Source of the DNA: LMUY01 sp965199005
GTDB taxonomy: Bacteria > Pseudomonadota > Alphaproteobacteria > Acetobacterales > Acetobacteraceae
Length of the DNA stretch: 64,000 nt
Reading direction: 5' to 3'
NCBI GenBank assembly: GCA_965199005.1
Contig: CBDAQK010000006.1
Span: forward strand, 62,001-126,000
Shown here: one piece after another, positions 53,048 through 62,321 of the stretch
Numbering within the stretch: the first letter of the stretch is position 1
Layout of the letters: every line of letters begins with the position of its first letter
The notes under the pieces: model-generated
The model's input: the letters and a program-made list of their open reading frames with translations, nothing else
Told to the model about the DNA's origin: nothing
Database searches by the model: none
Translations under genes and position numbers: made by a program

Positions 53048-54520
53048 ATGTTCCTCGGACTCGATTTCGGCACCTCTGCCGTCAAGGCGCTGCTGGTGGA
53101 CGGGACACAGAGCGTCATCGGCAGTGCCACGATGCCGCTCTCGGCCCAACGCCCCGCCCCCGGGCATAGCGAGCAGGACCCAGAGGCGTGGTGGCAAGCC
53201 ATGCTGGACGCGGTCGATGCCATTGGGCGGGACCACAGGGCGGCCCTCGCCGCGGTCGAGGGGATCGGTCTCTCCGGCCAAATGCACGGCGCGGTTCTGC
53301 TGGATGCGGCCGGAACGGTGCTGCGCCCGGCGATACTGTGGAACGACGTCCGCTCCAGCGCCGAGTGTGCCGAGTTGGAAGCCGCCCTGCCGAACCTGCG
53401 GCAGATCACGGGCAACATTGCCATGCCGGGCTTCACCGCCCCCAAACTGCTTTGGGTTCGCAAGCACGAGCCGGATGTGTTTGCCCGCGTTCAGACGGTG
53501 CTGCTGCCGAAGGCCTGGCTCCGCTACCGGCTCACCGGTGAACTGATCGAGGAAATGTCCGACGCATCCGGCACGCTGTGGCTGGACGTCGGTGCGCGGG
53601 ACTGGTCGGATACGGTGCTCGCCGCGACGGGGCTGTCCCGCGCCGCAATGCCACGGTTGGTGGAGGGCAATGCCAGGGCTGGTGTGCTTCGCCCGGCACT
53701 CGCCGCCCGATGGGGGATGACGCGGCCGCCAATCCTCGCCGGCGGCGCGGGTGACAACGCGGCCGGCGCCATCGGGCTCTCCGCTATCCGGCCTGGTGAC
53801 GCCTTCATTTCGCTGGGGACCTCCGGCGTGCTGTTCGCTACAACGGATCGGTTCCGGCCCTATCCGCAGGCGGCGGTGCACGCCTTCTGCCATGCCATTC
53901 CGAACACGTGGCACCAGATGGGGGTGACACTTTCGGCGGCAGACTCGCTGTCATGGTGGGCTGGCGTTGCGGGGCGCCCGGAAGCCGAGTTGCTGGCCGA
54001 AATGGGCGTGCCATCGGCCCCCAGCCCGGCGCTGTTCCTCCCCTACTTGGGTGGCGAGCGGACACCGCATAACGATGGCACGATCCGCGCTGCCTTCGCC
54101 GGGCTATCGCACGGAACCGGCCGGGCCTGCCTGACGCAAACCGTGCTGGAGGGGGTCGCGTTCTCTCTGCGCGACTGCCTGGAAGCGCTGGCGGCATCCG
54201 GCACAGTGATCAGCACGGCGCTTGTCATCGGCGGCGGCTCCCGGTCACGCGCCTGGGTCCAGATCATCGCCACTGTGTTGGGGATCACGTTGCAGCGCCT
54301 CGCCGCGGGCGAGCATGGGGGCGCGTTCGGTGCGGCGCGACTTGCCCGCATGGCCGTCACGGACGAGAACCCCGCAGCATTGTGTATGGCGCCCGCTTGC
54401 GAAGAAACCCTGCACCCCGATCCGGCTTTGACAGCGGCGTATAGCGCCAGCTTCGCCCGGTATCGTGCGTTGAATACCGCGATAAAACCCATCGTGCAGC
54501 CGGGCCGTGCAGCGCGATGA
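53048..54520 (+). CDS. xylB: Xylulokinase
   Basis: A 490-residue FGGY kinase that phosphorylates D-xylulose to D-xylulose 5-phosphate. LGLDFGTSAVKALLVD is the first phosphate-binding motif; GLSGQMHGAVLLD and ILWNDVRS (Met-His, and the Asp proximal to substrate) are specific to xylulokinases; GGGSRSRAWVQIIA is the second ATP motif. AGGAGA before the ATG at 53048 and the end of homology fix the start; the frame is open upstream across smoG. It links the operon to the pentose phosphate pathway. Confidence 0.94.
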   Translation: MFLGLDFGTSAVKALLVDGTQSVIGSATMPLSAQRPAPGHSEQDPEAWWQAMLDAVDAIGRDHRAALAAVEGIGLSGQMHGAVLLDAAGTVLRPAILWNDVRSSAECAELEAALPNLRQITGNIAMPGFTAPKLLWVRKHEPDVFARVQTVLLPKAWLRYRLTGELIEEMSDASGTLWLDVGARDWSDTVLAATGLSRAAMPRLVEGNARAGVLRPALAARWGMTRPPILAGGAGDNAAGAIGLSAIRPGDAFISLGTSGVLFATTDRFRPYPQAAVHAFCHAIPNTWHQMGVTLSAADSLSWWAGVAGRPEAELLAEMGVPSAPSPALFLPYLGGERTPHNDGTIRAAFAGLSHGTGRACLTQTVLEGVAFSLRDCLEALAASGTVISTALVIGGGSRSRAWVQIIATVLGITLQRLAAGEHGGAFGAARLARMAVTDENPAALCMAPACEETLHPDPALTAAYSASFARYRALNTAIKPIVQPGRAAR

Positions 54521-54525
54521 CGCGA

Positions 54526-55179
54526 TCAAGCAAGCACGGCCAGGAACGCGGCGCGGGGAGCAGGGCCGATGCGGAGTATGTGCCGCTTGACAATTCCATG
54601 AAGGCGGGGCGTGTCTTTCCGCCGCAGGGCGGCCACCATCGCGAGGTGATCGGCGGCACTTTGCCGCGTGTGCGAGACGGTTTTCCAATGCATCCAACCC
54701 CGCGGCTTCGTGCGCTCCCGGAGTTCATTGATCAACTGCTCCAGATCGGCATTACCGCATAACCGGACTAGGGCCCGATGGAACCGATGATTCGCCATAT
54801 CCAGCTCCGGCACGGTCGCGCTCTCGATGGCTGCCTCGAAAAGCTCTGCTAGGGCCAGGAGCTCGCTATGATTTGCTGGGGTGGCTTGCCGTACGATGAG
54901 TTCGCAAATGGGCAACTCCAGCAGGAGCCTGATCTCCACCCGGCGGCTTAACTCCTCCTCGCTGACCGTCATGACCCGGTAGCCGCGGTTCGGGACATGG
55001 TCCAACACCCGCAGCGCTGCCAAATGGGCCAGCGCCGCGCGCACCTCGAACCGGGTGGCGCTATACCGCTCTTCCACATCCGTCAGCCGCAGCCATTCTC
55101 CCGCTTGCAGTCCACCGAGCAGAATGTCGGCCTCAATTCGCCGCGCGAGGTCTGCGGAAGCTGTTTCGCCTGGTCGCAT
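54526..55179 (-). CDS. GntR-family regulator with FCD domain
   Basis: A 217-residue FadR-type regulator: winged helix part LARRIEADILLGGLQAGEWL, then LTDVEERYSATRFEVRAALAHL, followed by an FCD domain with ANHRFHRAL, DHLAMVAALRRKD and VKRHI ligands. I chose the ATG at 55179; the frame runs to 55260 without a better site. It is divergent from the peptide-type binding protein gene at 55278, which it probably controls. Its stop lies five bases from the xylB stop, tail to tail. Confidence 0.85.
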   Translation of the reverse strand: MRPGETASADLARRIEADILLGGLQAGEWLRLTDVEERYSATRFEVRAALAHLAALRVLDHVPNRGYRVMTVSEEELSRRVEIRLLLELPICELIVRQATPANHSELLALAELFEAAIESATVPELDMANHRFHRALVRLCGNADLEQLINELRERTKPRGWMHWKTVSHTRQSAADHLAMVAALRRKDTPRLHGIVKRHILRIGPAPRAAFLAVLA

Positions 55180-55277
55180 CGTCACGCTTGGTTCGCCTGC
55201 CAGGGCATAATTCCTAGTTGCTGTTGCACAAATTTTGGCGCATGAATTTGCGCAAATCAATGGTGGAGGAAAGCCTG

Positions 55278-56864
55278 ATGTTACGCCGTGCGTTCATAGG
55301 CACAGCCGCAGCGGCAGCGCTGGTTTCAAGGTCCCATGCCGAAGCCGGACGGCTGACGCAACTGAATTTCGGCCGCGCGACCGAGCACTCCTCCATCGAC
55401 CCGCACTTCTCTCAAACCGGGCCGAACAACGCGACTGCCTCTGGTATCTTCGAGCGCCTCGTTTCGTTCACCGCGGCGAACCAGTTGCAGCCATGCCTGG
55501 CCGTATCGTGGAAGCCGCTCGACCCACTGAACTGGGAGATCAAGCTGCGAGACGGCGTCAAATTCCATGATGGCACACAATTCACCGCGGCTGACGTTAT
55601 CTTCTCCCTGGAACGGGTCCGGCATATTCTCCGAAGCCCGGCGCCCTGGACCCATGCCGTCAGCAACGTGGCATCCGCCACCGCGACAGACGCACTGACG
55701 CTGCGGATCCGCACGCCGGCGCCAACACCGCTGCTGATGGAGCAGATCGGGCTGATCTACATCGTGCCCGCGAAGCTCGGCGATGGCGTGGGCAACGAGG
55801 ATTTCAACAATGGCCGCGCGGCGATCGGCACCGGCCCTTACCGGTTCATGAGCTGGGCGCCGAACGACCGGGTGGAGATGCAAGCCAATCCAGACTGGTG
55901 GAACGGCAAGCCGGATTGGCAGCACATCACGCTGAAATTTATCCCTAATAGCGCTGCCCGAGTCTCCGCCTTGCTCTCTGGCCAGGTCGATCTGATCGAT
56001 AGCGTGCCGCCCACGGATGCGGTTGAGCTCGGCCGGAATGACCAGATCAAACTGTTCAGCCGCGCCACCAACCGGATCATCTATCTGGCACTGGACACAG
56101 CCAGGGACGATACGCCCTTCGTCACGGCGCGAGGTGGCGCGAAGCTGCCGCACAACCCGCTCCGCGACGTGCGGGTGCGCCAGGCACTCTCCAGCATGAT
56201 CAATCGTGACGTGATCGTGACCCGGCTGCTGAGCGGCGCCGCCGAGCCCGCCGGACAGATCGTGCCAGAAGGAGAGGGGGGTTACACGGCCGATCTGAAG
56301 CCGGGCCCGTTGGACCTGAACGCCGCGAAAAACTTGCTCGAACAAGCCGGCTACCCGCAAGGCTTCGCGCTGACCCTGCACTCCTCCGCCGACCGCTATC
56401 CCGGGGACGCGCAGGTGATCCAGGCGGTCGGCCAAATGTTCGCACGCGGTGGCCTGCAGGTCACCAGCGTGGAGGCGCTGCCGTACAACGTATTCGCGCC
56501 AGCGGCGACGGACCGCAAATACAGCGTATTCCTGTTCGGTTGGAGCAGCGCGACGGGCGACTCGTCCGAGGCACTCCGCTCCATCCTCGCCACCAGCGAC
56601 CCTGCCAACGGGCTGGGCGCGCTCAACCGAACCCGGTACTCCAATCCTCAATTCGACACTCTGCTGGCGAAAGCCTCGGCGGAGTTCGACGAGGCCAAGC
56701 GGAATGCGCTGTTGGCGGATGCCACGGCCATCGCCATGCACGATTACGCGATCCTGCCGTTATACTGGCAGAAGGCGATATGGGCTGGCCGCCGCAGCGT
56801 CCAGTTCGAAGCCAATGAAAGCGAGGATTCTTCTGTCGAGTTCGCCCATCCGTCGGGCGCTTGA
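55278..56864 (+). CDS. ABC transporter substrate-binding protein, family 5 (peptide/opine type), orphan
   Basis: A 528-residue periplasmic receptor of the DppA/OppA fold. Leader MLRRAFIGTAAAAALVS; then NFGRATEHSSIDPHF, LVSFTAANQLQPCLAVSW, LRDGVKFHDGTQFTAADVIFS (family signature) and QALSSMINRDVIV. TGGAGGAA ahead of the ATG at 55278 decides the start. No DppB, C, D or F genes follow; a hydrolase gene does, so the receptor must use a transporter encoded elsewhere. Ligand could be a peptide, amide or other solute that the hydrolase then cleaves. Confidence 0.9.
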   Translation: MLRRAFIGTAAAAALVSRSHAEAGRLTQLNFGRATEHSSIDPHFSQTGPNNATASGIFERLVSFTAANQLQPCLAVSWKPLDPLNWEIKLRDGVKFHDGTQFTAADVIFSLERVRHILRSPAPWTHAVSNVASATATDALTLRIRTPAPTPLLMEQIGLIYIVPAKLGDGVGNEDFNNGRAAIGTGPYRFMSWAPNDRVEMQANPDWWNGKPDWQHITLKFIPNSAARVSALLSGQVDLIDSVPPTDAVELGRNDQIKLFSRATNRIIYLALDTARDDTPFVTARGGAKLPHNPLRDVRVRQALSSMINRDVIVTRLLSGAAEPAGQIVPEGEGGYTADLKPGPLDLNAAKNLLEQAGYPQGFALTLHSSADRYPGDAQVIQAVGQMFARGGLQVTSVEALPYNVFAPAATDRKYSVFLFGWSSATGDSSEALRSILATSDPANGLGALNRTRYSNPQFDTLLAKASAEFDEAKRNALLADATAIAMHDYAILPLYWQKAIWAGRRSVQFEANESEDSSVEFAHPSGA

Positions 56865-56947
56865 CCTGGCGCCGGTCTTCCTCGATCTACGCCACCATGT
56901 CTCACTGTGCGCCGAAATCAACGAGTGGAACTGGTCAGGAGTAGCCT

Positions 56948-58768
56948 ATGAATCCGGTCCTTCACATGGTGCCCATGCGGGACGATGTTCTTCTTGCGAC
57001 GGACGTCTACCTGCCTGAAGGCGCCGGACCGTTTCCCGTTGTGATGGAACGCACACCCTACGGCCGCGCTACGACCAGCCGGAGCGAGCTGACCGCCGCC
57101 AATCCGACCCCACTGCAACGCGGGGACGTGGCACACCGGCTTAACCAGCGGGGCTACGCGGCCGTGTATCAGGATTGCCGTGGCCGCTTTGGCTCCGAGG
57201 GCCGGTTTGTCAAATACCTGTCGGACGGAGAGGACGGTTTCGACACCTGCGCCTGGCTGGTAGCCCAGCCCTGGTGCGATGGACGCATCTGCACGATGGG
57301 TCTGAGCTACGCCGCGCATACACAGGCAGCCCTCGGTTGCCTGGACCCGCCCGGTCTAGTCGCCCAAGTGCTGGATAGCGGGGGGTTCTGCAATAGCTGG
57401 ACGGGGGGCATCCGGCAGTTCGGCGCATTCGAGCTGAAACAGGCGACGTGGGCCTTCAACAATGCCCTCATCTCGCCGGAGGCCCAGGCGGACCCGGTGT
57501 TGCACGCAGCCCTGGCGGCGGAGGATTTGAAGGACTGGTTTACGCGCATGCCGTGGAAGCCAGGCCACTCTCCGCTACGCCATCATCCCGATTATGAAGC
57601 CTATTTGTTCGAGCAATGGCAGCACGGGCCCTTCGACAGTTTTTGGCAGCAGCTCGGCATATGGGCGGAGGGCTGGCACGATCGCTATAGCCACGCCGCG
57701 TGTGTGCACATGTCCTCCTGGTTCGATCCCTATCCGCTCACGGCAACCGGCAACTACCGCGGATTGCGGGCCGCCGGGCGAGGAAAGCAGCGACTGATCC
57801 TGGGTCCATGGACGCATGGTGGCCGGAGCAGCAGCTGCTTTGGGGATGTGGATTTCGGGTCGGAGGCGACGATCGACTCATGGGCCGGGGATTGGCTGTC
57901 CTATCGCCTTGGTTTCTTCGAGCAGGTGCTGGGCGAATTGCCAGACCGCGAGCCGCCTGTGCGCTTGTTCCTGATGGGCGGCAGCAGCGGACGGCGGACC
58001 GCCGACGGGCGGCTCGACCATGGCGGGCGCTGGATTACGGCAGGTGACTGGCCGGTGCCAGGGGCGCGGCCGAGTCCGTTCTATCTTCACGCCGATGGTC
58101 GCTTGGCCCCAGAGGCACCCGACGTGGATGAGGCGTCGGTTCAGTTCGATTTCGACCCGCGGCACCCGGTTCCCACGATCGGCGGCAATCTGACAAGCCT
58201 GGAGCCGGTCGCCGTGGGCGGCAGCTTCGACCAAGTCGAAGGCGCTGCCTTTTTCGGCTGCAAGCCACCCTATCTTCCGCTTGCGTCTCGCGCGGATGTC
58301 CTCGTCTTTCAAACGGCGCCGCTGGCCCAAGCGACCGCGGTCGTTGGCCCGGTCGAGGCGGAGCTGTTCGTGGCGACGGATGGGCCGGATACGGACTTCA
58401 CGGCCAAGTTGATCGATGTCTACCCGGCAAGCGCCGATTACCCGCAGGGCTATGCCATGATCCTCACCGACGGCATCCTGCGCTTGCGCTACGCGGAGGA
58501 CCCGGCACGTCCCCGCCTGCGCCAACCCGGCGAGTTGGTGCGCGCGACCGTGACCTTGTTTCCGACTGCCAATCTGTTCGCTGCAGGTCACCGCATCCGG
58601 CTGGATATCTCTTCCAGCAACTTCCCAAAATTCGATGTGAACCCAAATACGGGTGAGGCCGATGGGTGCGCACGGCGAAGCCGGGTCGCAACCAACACGG
58701 TGTTTGTCGATGCAAAGCGGCCAAGCCGCCTCGTTTTACAGGTACTAGACCTCAGCTCCGTTCCATAG
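56948..58768 (+). CDS. CocE/NonD family hydrolase (X-Pro dipeptidyl-peptidase fold)
   Basis: A 606-residue alpha/beta hydrolase of the cocaine esterase / nonactin hydrolase / glutaryl-7-ACA acylase group. MRDDVLLATDVYLP, VMERTPYGR and VYQDCRGRFGSEGRF form the oxyanion region; GLSYAAHTQ carries the nucleophile Ser; ILGPWTHGG gives the catalytic His; the C-terminal jelly-roll (IRLDISSSNFPKFDVNPNTG) is intact. AGGAG precedes the ATG. No clear signal peptide, so it is probably cytoplasmic and splits an ester or amide taken up with the help of the upstream receptor. Confidence 0.9.
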   Translation: MNPVLHMVPMRDDVLLATDVYLPEGAGPFPVVMERTPYGRATTSRSELTAANPTPLQRGDVAHRLNQRGYAAVYQDCRGRFGSEGRFVKYLSDGEDGFDTCAWLVAQPWCDGRICTMGLSYAAHTQAALGCLDPPGLVAQVLDSGGFCNSWTGGIRQFGAFELKQATWAFNNALISPEAQADPVLHAALAAEDLKDWFTRMPWKPGHSPLRHHPDYEAYLFEQWQHGPFDSFWQQLGIWAEGWHDRYSHAACVHMSSWFDPYPLTATGNYRGLRAAGRGKQRLILGPWTHGGRSSSCFGDVDFGSEATIDSWAGDWLSYRLGFFEQVLGELPDREPPVRLFLMGGSSGRRTADGRLDHGGRWITAGDWPVPGARPSPFYLHADGRLAPEAPDVDEASVQFDFDPRHPVPTIGGNLTSLEPVAVGGSFDQVEGAAFFGCKPPYLPLASRADVLVFQTAPLAQATAVVGPVEAELFVATDGPDTDFTAKLIDVYPASADYPQGYAMILTDGILRLRYAEDPARPRLRQPGELVRATVTLFPTANLFAAGHRIRLDISSSNFPKFDVNPNTGEADGCARRSRVATNTVFVDAKRPSRLVLQVLDLSSVP

Positions 58769-58811
58769 AGTCATCCGGTCTGCCGCTAGGGCGCGGGGCC
58801 CAAGCATAGCC

Positions 58812-60464
58812 TCATACAGAAAGGGCCCGCATCGTTTCGGCATTCAGATTGGACCAGCCACTGATACGGTCCAGAAGAGGGATCGGATCGCTCGGAAGAT
58901 GGTCGGCGCGCCAGGCGACGTGCTGGTCGGGCCTAATGAGGACGAAGCGTGCCTCGTAGCGAAGCGGCAGGCGCAAATCAGCCAATCGAAGGACAGTCAG
59001 CGGCACCCCCTTGGCTATGGCGTGCTCGGCGAAGGATGACACGCCGTCGGACGTCCCATCGGTCACCAGCAGCGTGTACCCGGGGCCGAAATGGTCATAG
59101 AGCGAGGTGCCGTCCTCAAGCCAGAGATGTGGTGCGAGGCATCCTGGAACCGCGGACGGGACATAGTTGACCGTGTGCTCGGGCGGCGCCGTCGTGCCGT
59201 CAGGGATGAGGATTGGCGAGTCCGAGTAACGATATCCCAGCACGACACCCAGCGTGTTGAATTCTCGGCTCTTGGTTTCCCGAATTGTCGCGCCTACCTC
59301 TTCGCGCGTACGGTCGCCATCCGGACCAGCGGCCTCGATAGACGGCCGAACGAGTTGATTGCCGACCGTCGCGTAGTTGATGGCGGCCTCGTTCATGACC
59401 CGTTGATGCACGGGCCGCCTTTCCTGCTGATAGGAGGCCAGCAGGTTCGGGCCACCCCAGCCCTTGATCGTCGCCGCCAGCTTCCACCCGAGGTCAACCG
59501 CGTCGCCGATCCCCATGTTCATGCCGAACCCGCCGAAGGGCGGGTGCAGGTGGCATGCGTCCCCGGCCAGGAAGGCACGGCCGTTCGAGTAGCGGTCGGC
59601 GATCAGACTTTGCGCGATCCACAAATCGGTGCGCACCACCTCGATCTCGAGGTCTGCGATGCCCGTGCTCGTGCGGATCAGCGCGGCTGCATCGACGGTT
59701 GCCGGGTTGAGGTCATCGGGCAGCTTGGTGGCCATGAAGAACCATAGCCCATGCTGGTCCATTGGACCCAGGAGGGCCGGAACGTCGGCATTGACCAGCC
59801 AATACATGATTGCGTCGCCGTGAACCTGCCGGGCCGCCAGGTCGGGCGCGCGAAAGATGATGCTGGAGTTCCTCAGCGCTGGGGCATTCCCCTCCATTCT
59901 CGCGCCAATCGCGTCCCGCACGAAACTGCGTGCGCCGTCTGCCCCGACCAGGAATTTGCTGCGCACCGTTCGTCCGTCACGTGTCTGCACGTCTTGCACC
60001 CGCGCCGTGACGCCGTCGTCATCCTGTTCGAATCCGGCGAGTTCGTGGCTGAACAGGATGCGCACGCCGGGGAGGGACACGGCGTGGATCCGCAGCACTT
60101 CCTCCAGCGTGTACTGCGGCACCCATTGGCTTTCTTCGGAGAACAATTCGTTGCGCTCGCGCCGGCCGTGCATGGCATTCTCGAAGCGCGCCAGCAGCGG
60201 GCCGTTCATGCGCGTGGCAAATACAACGTTCGGGGGATAGTCGGGTGGAATGGGCGACGCTTGCCGCAGGGCGTCGGCGATGCCCCATCGCCGCAGGTGC
60301 TCGCGGGTCCGCACGTTGGTGGTCTTGGCACGCGGACTGTAGCCGATGCGGTCGTTCCGCTCGACGACCAGGCATCCAATGCCCCTATGGCCGAGTTCGA
60401 TCGCCAGCGACAGACCGACCGGTCCTGCGCCTGCGATAAGCACATCGATTGTCTCGTCAGTCAT
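58812..60464 (-). CDS. FAD-dependent aromatic hydroxylase (PheA/TfdB/MhpA family)
   Basis: A 550-residue group A flavoprotein monooxygenase: GAGPVG (residues 12-17) in the first FAD motif, LVGADGARSFVRDAIG (DG motif), AFLAGDACHLHPPFGGFGMNMG (second FAD motif) and a C-terminal thioredoxin-like domain (about 430-550, GYTLLVTDG, HVAWRADHLP). Enzymes of this length and order ortho-hydroxylate phenols, chlorophenols or 3-(3-hydroxyphenyl)propionate with NAD(P)H. The MFS carrier gene lies 28 bases upstream in the same operon. No ring-cleavage dioxygenase is in the neighbourhood. Confidence 0.9.
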   Translation of the reverse strand: MTDETIDVLIAGAGPVGLSLAIELGHRGIGCLVVERNDRIGYSPRAKTTNVRTREHLRRWGIADALRQASPIPPDYPPNVVFATRMNGPLLARFENAMHGRRERNELFSEESQWVPQYTLEEVLRIHAVSLPGVRILFSHELAGFEQDDDGVTARVQDVQTRDGRTVRSKFLVGADGARSFVRDAIGARMEGNAPALRNSSIIFRAPDLAARQVHGDAIMYWLVNADVPALLGPMDQHGLWFFMATKLPDDLNPATVDAAALIRTSTGIADLEIEVVRTDLWIAQSLIADRYSNGRAFLAGDACHLHPPFGGFGMNMGIGDAVDLGWKLAATIKGWGGPNLLASYQQERRPVHQRVMNEAAINYATVGNQLVRPSIEAAGPDGDRTREEVGATIRETKSREFNTLGVVLGYRYSDSPILIPDGTTAPPEHTVNYVPSAVPGCLAPHLWLEDGTSLYDHFGPGYTLLVTDGTSDGVSSFAEHAIAKGVPLTVLRLADLRLPLRYEARFVLIRPDQHVAWRADHLPSDPIPLLDRISGWSNLNAETMRALSV

Positions 60465-60492
60465 TCAGCTGAGTCCCGCTCGCGCTCGTTTC

Positions 60493-61716
60493 TCATGCGG
60501 CCACCAGGCGCGCGGAATGCCTCATCGGCGGCATGATGAAGGTCAGCAGCACGATGACGAGGCTGCCGGCGGCGAAGAGCAGGGCGCCTGGCCGGTAGTT
60601 GCCGAAGTAGTCGAAGCTCGCGCTGGCCAGCAAAGGCCCGGTGCCGGAACCGATGAGGAAGAGGCCGAAGGCGACGCCGTACAGCCGCCCGAACACCGCG
60701 TTGCCGAAGTAGCGGCGGATCAAGAACGCCGTGAAGTCCACCTCCGCGCCCACCACTCCGCCCAGCAACACCGCGATAAGATAGGCAGACGCCGCCCCGG
60801 TCGCATAGGCGACCAGCAGGAAGGCGCATAATGCCATTGCCGCCATGCTGGCCACGACGAGTGGCGGATGCACCCGGTCGAGCACCCAACCGATGCCGCC
60901 GCGGCCGATGATCGCGGTGATCCCGGTGAGACCGGCGATTTGTGCCGCCTCCTGCGGGGTGAAGCCGCGGCCGATCATGATCGGCACCAGGCTCGTCAGC
61001 GTCCCGATCGAGACGATGCCCAGAAGCAGGAAAATGATGCACATCAGGATGAATGCCCGCGACCGGAGGAGGGGCAGCACGGGCACCACCGTGGCACCCG
61101 GCAGCGCACGGGCGGGGCGTCCTATGCCACGCGTGGCAATCAGGGCCGCTGGCAGGGTGAACACGAAGGTGAGGATGCCGAGCGCCGCATAGGCGTCCCG
61201 CCAGCCGAAATCGTTCATGAGTTTGGCAGAGAGCGGCGGCAGCATCGCTGCGCCAATTCCCACACCCATCAACGCAAGTCCGAGCGCCAGGCCGAGATGC
61301 CGGTCGAACTTGCGCACCAACACGGCGGCGTACCCGATTGGCGATGCCCCGCCCGCGCAGAACGAGATCGCCGCAAACGTAGCATAATATTGCCAAAGGC
61401 TCCCGAGCAGCGCCAAGGAACCGACGAGGACGGATATACAGATGACGGAGGGGAGGATCACCATTCGTGGCCCGAACCGGTCGATCAGCAGGCCCCAGAT
61501 CGGGGCGGACAGTGCCAAGGTATATTGCGACACGGCGAGGCCGCCCGACAGCGCCGTTCGGCTCCAGCCGAACTCCGTGCTCAAGGGGCGCACGAACACG
61601 CCGAACGTGTAGAGCAACAGAGTTCCGACGGAAAAAACCAGGCCGATCGTCGCCGCGGCGACCACACCCCAGCTCCGGTCCATCGTTGTCAACTCGCTGG
61701 CTGCTGGCTCTTTCAT
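60493..61716 (-). CDS. MFS transporter, oxalate/formate or monocarboxylate type
   Basis: A 407-residue carrier with twelve membrane segments: GVVAAATIGLVFSVGTLLLYTFGVF in helix one, EFGWSRTALSGGLAV, PIWGLLIDRFGPR and a large hydrophobic C-half. The FGWSR motif and spacing are typical of MFS carboxylate carriers (MCT/OFA-like). GAGGGG precedes the ATG at 61716; the frame stays open to 62004 but has no membrane character there. It probably imports the aromatic acid that the FAD monooxygenase hydroxylates. Confidence 0.87.
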   Translation of the reverse strand: MKEPAASELTTMDRSWGVVAAATIGLVFSVGTLLLYTFGVFVRPLSTEFGWSRTALSGGLAVSQYTLALSAPIWGLLIDRFGPRMVILPSVICISVLVGSLALLGSLWQYYATFAAISFCAGGASPIGYAAVLVRKFDRHLGLALGLALMGVGIGAAMLPPLSAKLMNDFGWRDAYAALGILTFVFTLPAALIATRGIGRPARALPGATVVPVLPLLRSRAFILMCIIFLLLGIVSIGTLTSLVPIMIGRGFTPQEAAQIAGLTGITAIIGRGGIGWVLDRVHPPLVVASMAAMALCAFLLVAYATGAASAYLIAVLLGGVVGAEVDFTAFLIRRYFGNAVFGRLYGVAFGLFLIGSGTGPLLASASFDYFGNYRPGALLFAAGSLVIVLLTFIMPPMRHSARLVAA

Positions 61717-62321
61717 ATCGTTCCACCCCTCACGCTTCTTTTTTGGGAGCCCTGGCTGTGCCAGTCTAGACCGGCTGCCGGCGGTCCGGCATGGCTGTGC
61801 GCCTGAGCCGCGCAGAGATGCGGAGGACTGACGTGCAGGCCAAATGTGACGCTCCTCAGGTCCGCCTGCTTGAGACAGGTCGTGGTAAAACCATGCTTGA
61901 GGTCGCCCGGGATGAGAAGATGGCAAAATCCGGCGCGCGATGCTGTTCGCGCATACCCCGGGCGGTCTGCGCCCGCCGCGAGGTTTGCGATGCCATGGCG
62001 CCATCGCACAGCCGGTTTTCCATCTTTCCCAGCCTCGAAAGAACGCCTATTAGCGGGCTGTTGGCTTTGGGTCCCAATCAGGCCGGGGGAAAGCATGGCG
62101 GAGGTCGTAGAGTTGCAGAGCGACAATTCTGGCGACTGGAAGGCCTCCAGCCAAGGGATGCGGACGTCCGCGGATTTCAAGTCCAATTCCATCTGCACCT
62201 TCCTCGATCCGGAGGGTGTGTCCGAGGCGCACGCGTCAGGGCGACCCTCCAGCACCTCACAGCTGGCTCTTTGCGCTGGTGAACTTCTGCCGGACCCGAT
62301 CGCTCAGACAGGCCTACTCAT
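61717..62321. other. 605-base stretch without a recognisable gene
   Basis: It should contain divergent promoters for the MFS-monooxygenase operon and the SnoaL-like gene. A 76-codon plus-strand frame (ATG at 62095 after GGGGGA, stop at 62323-62325) overlaps the GTG of the SnoaL-like gene as GTGA, which would look like translational coupling, and its codon use is plausible; its sequence (MAEVVELQSDNSGDWKASSQ at the start) matches nothing I know. Other frames in the stretch look random. A decayed gene is possible. Confidence 0.35.

Noticed and set aside
54517..54762. Plus-strand 81-codon frame after xylB
   Set aside because: It is antisense to the GntR gene and has no independent support.
60461..61726. 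421-codon minus-strand frame overlapping the MFS gene
   Set aside because: It is a frame-shifted copy of the MFS coding strand with Arg/Gly/Pro-rich nonsense; the frame ending at 60493 has the membrane helices.
60868..61806. 312-codon plus-strand frame opposite the MFS gene
   Set aside because: Composition (His, Arg, Gln, Glu rich) is that of an antisense shadow; the minus-strand MFS protein is clear.
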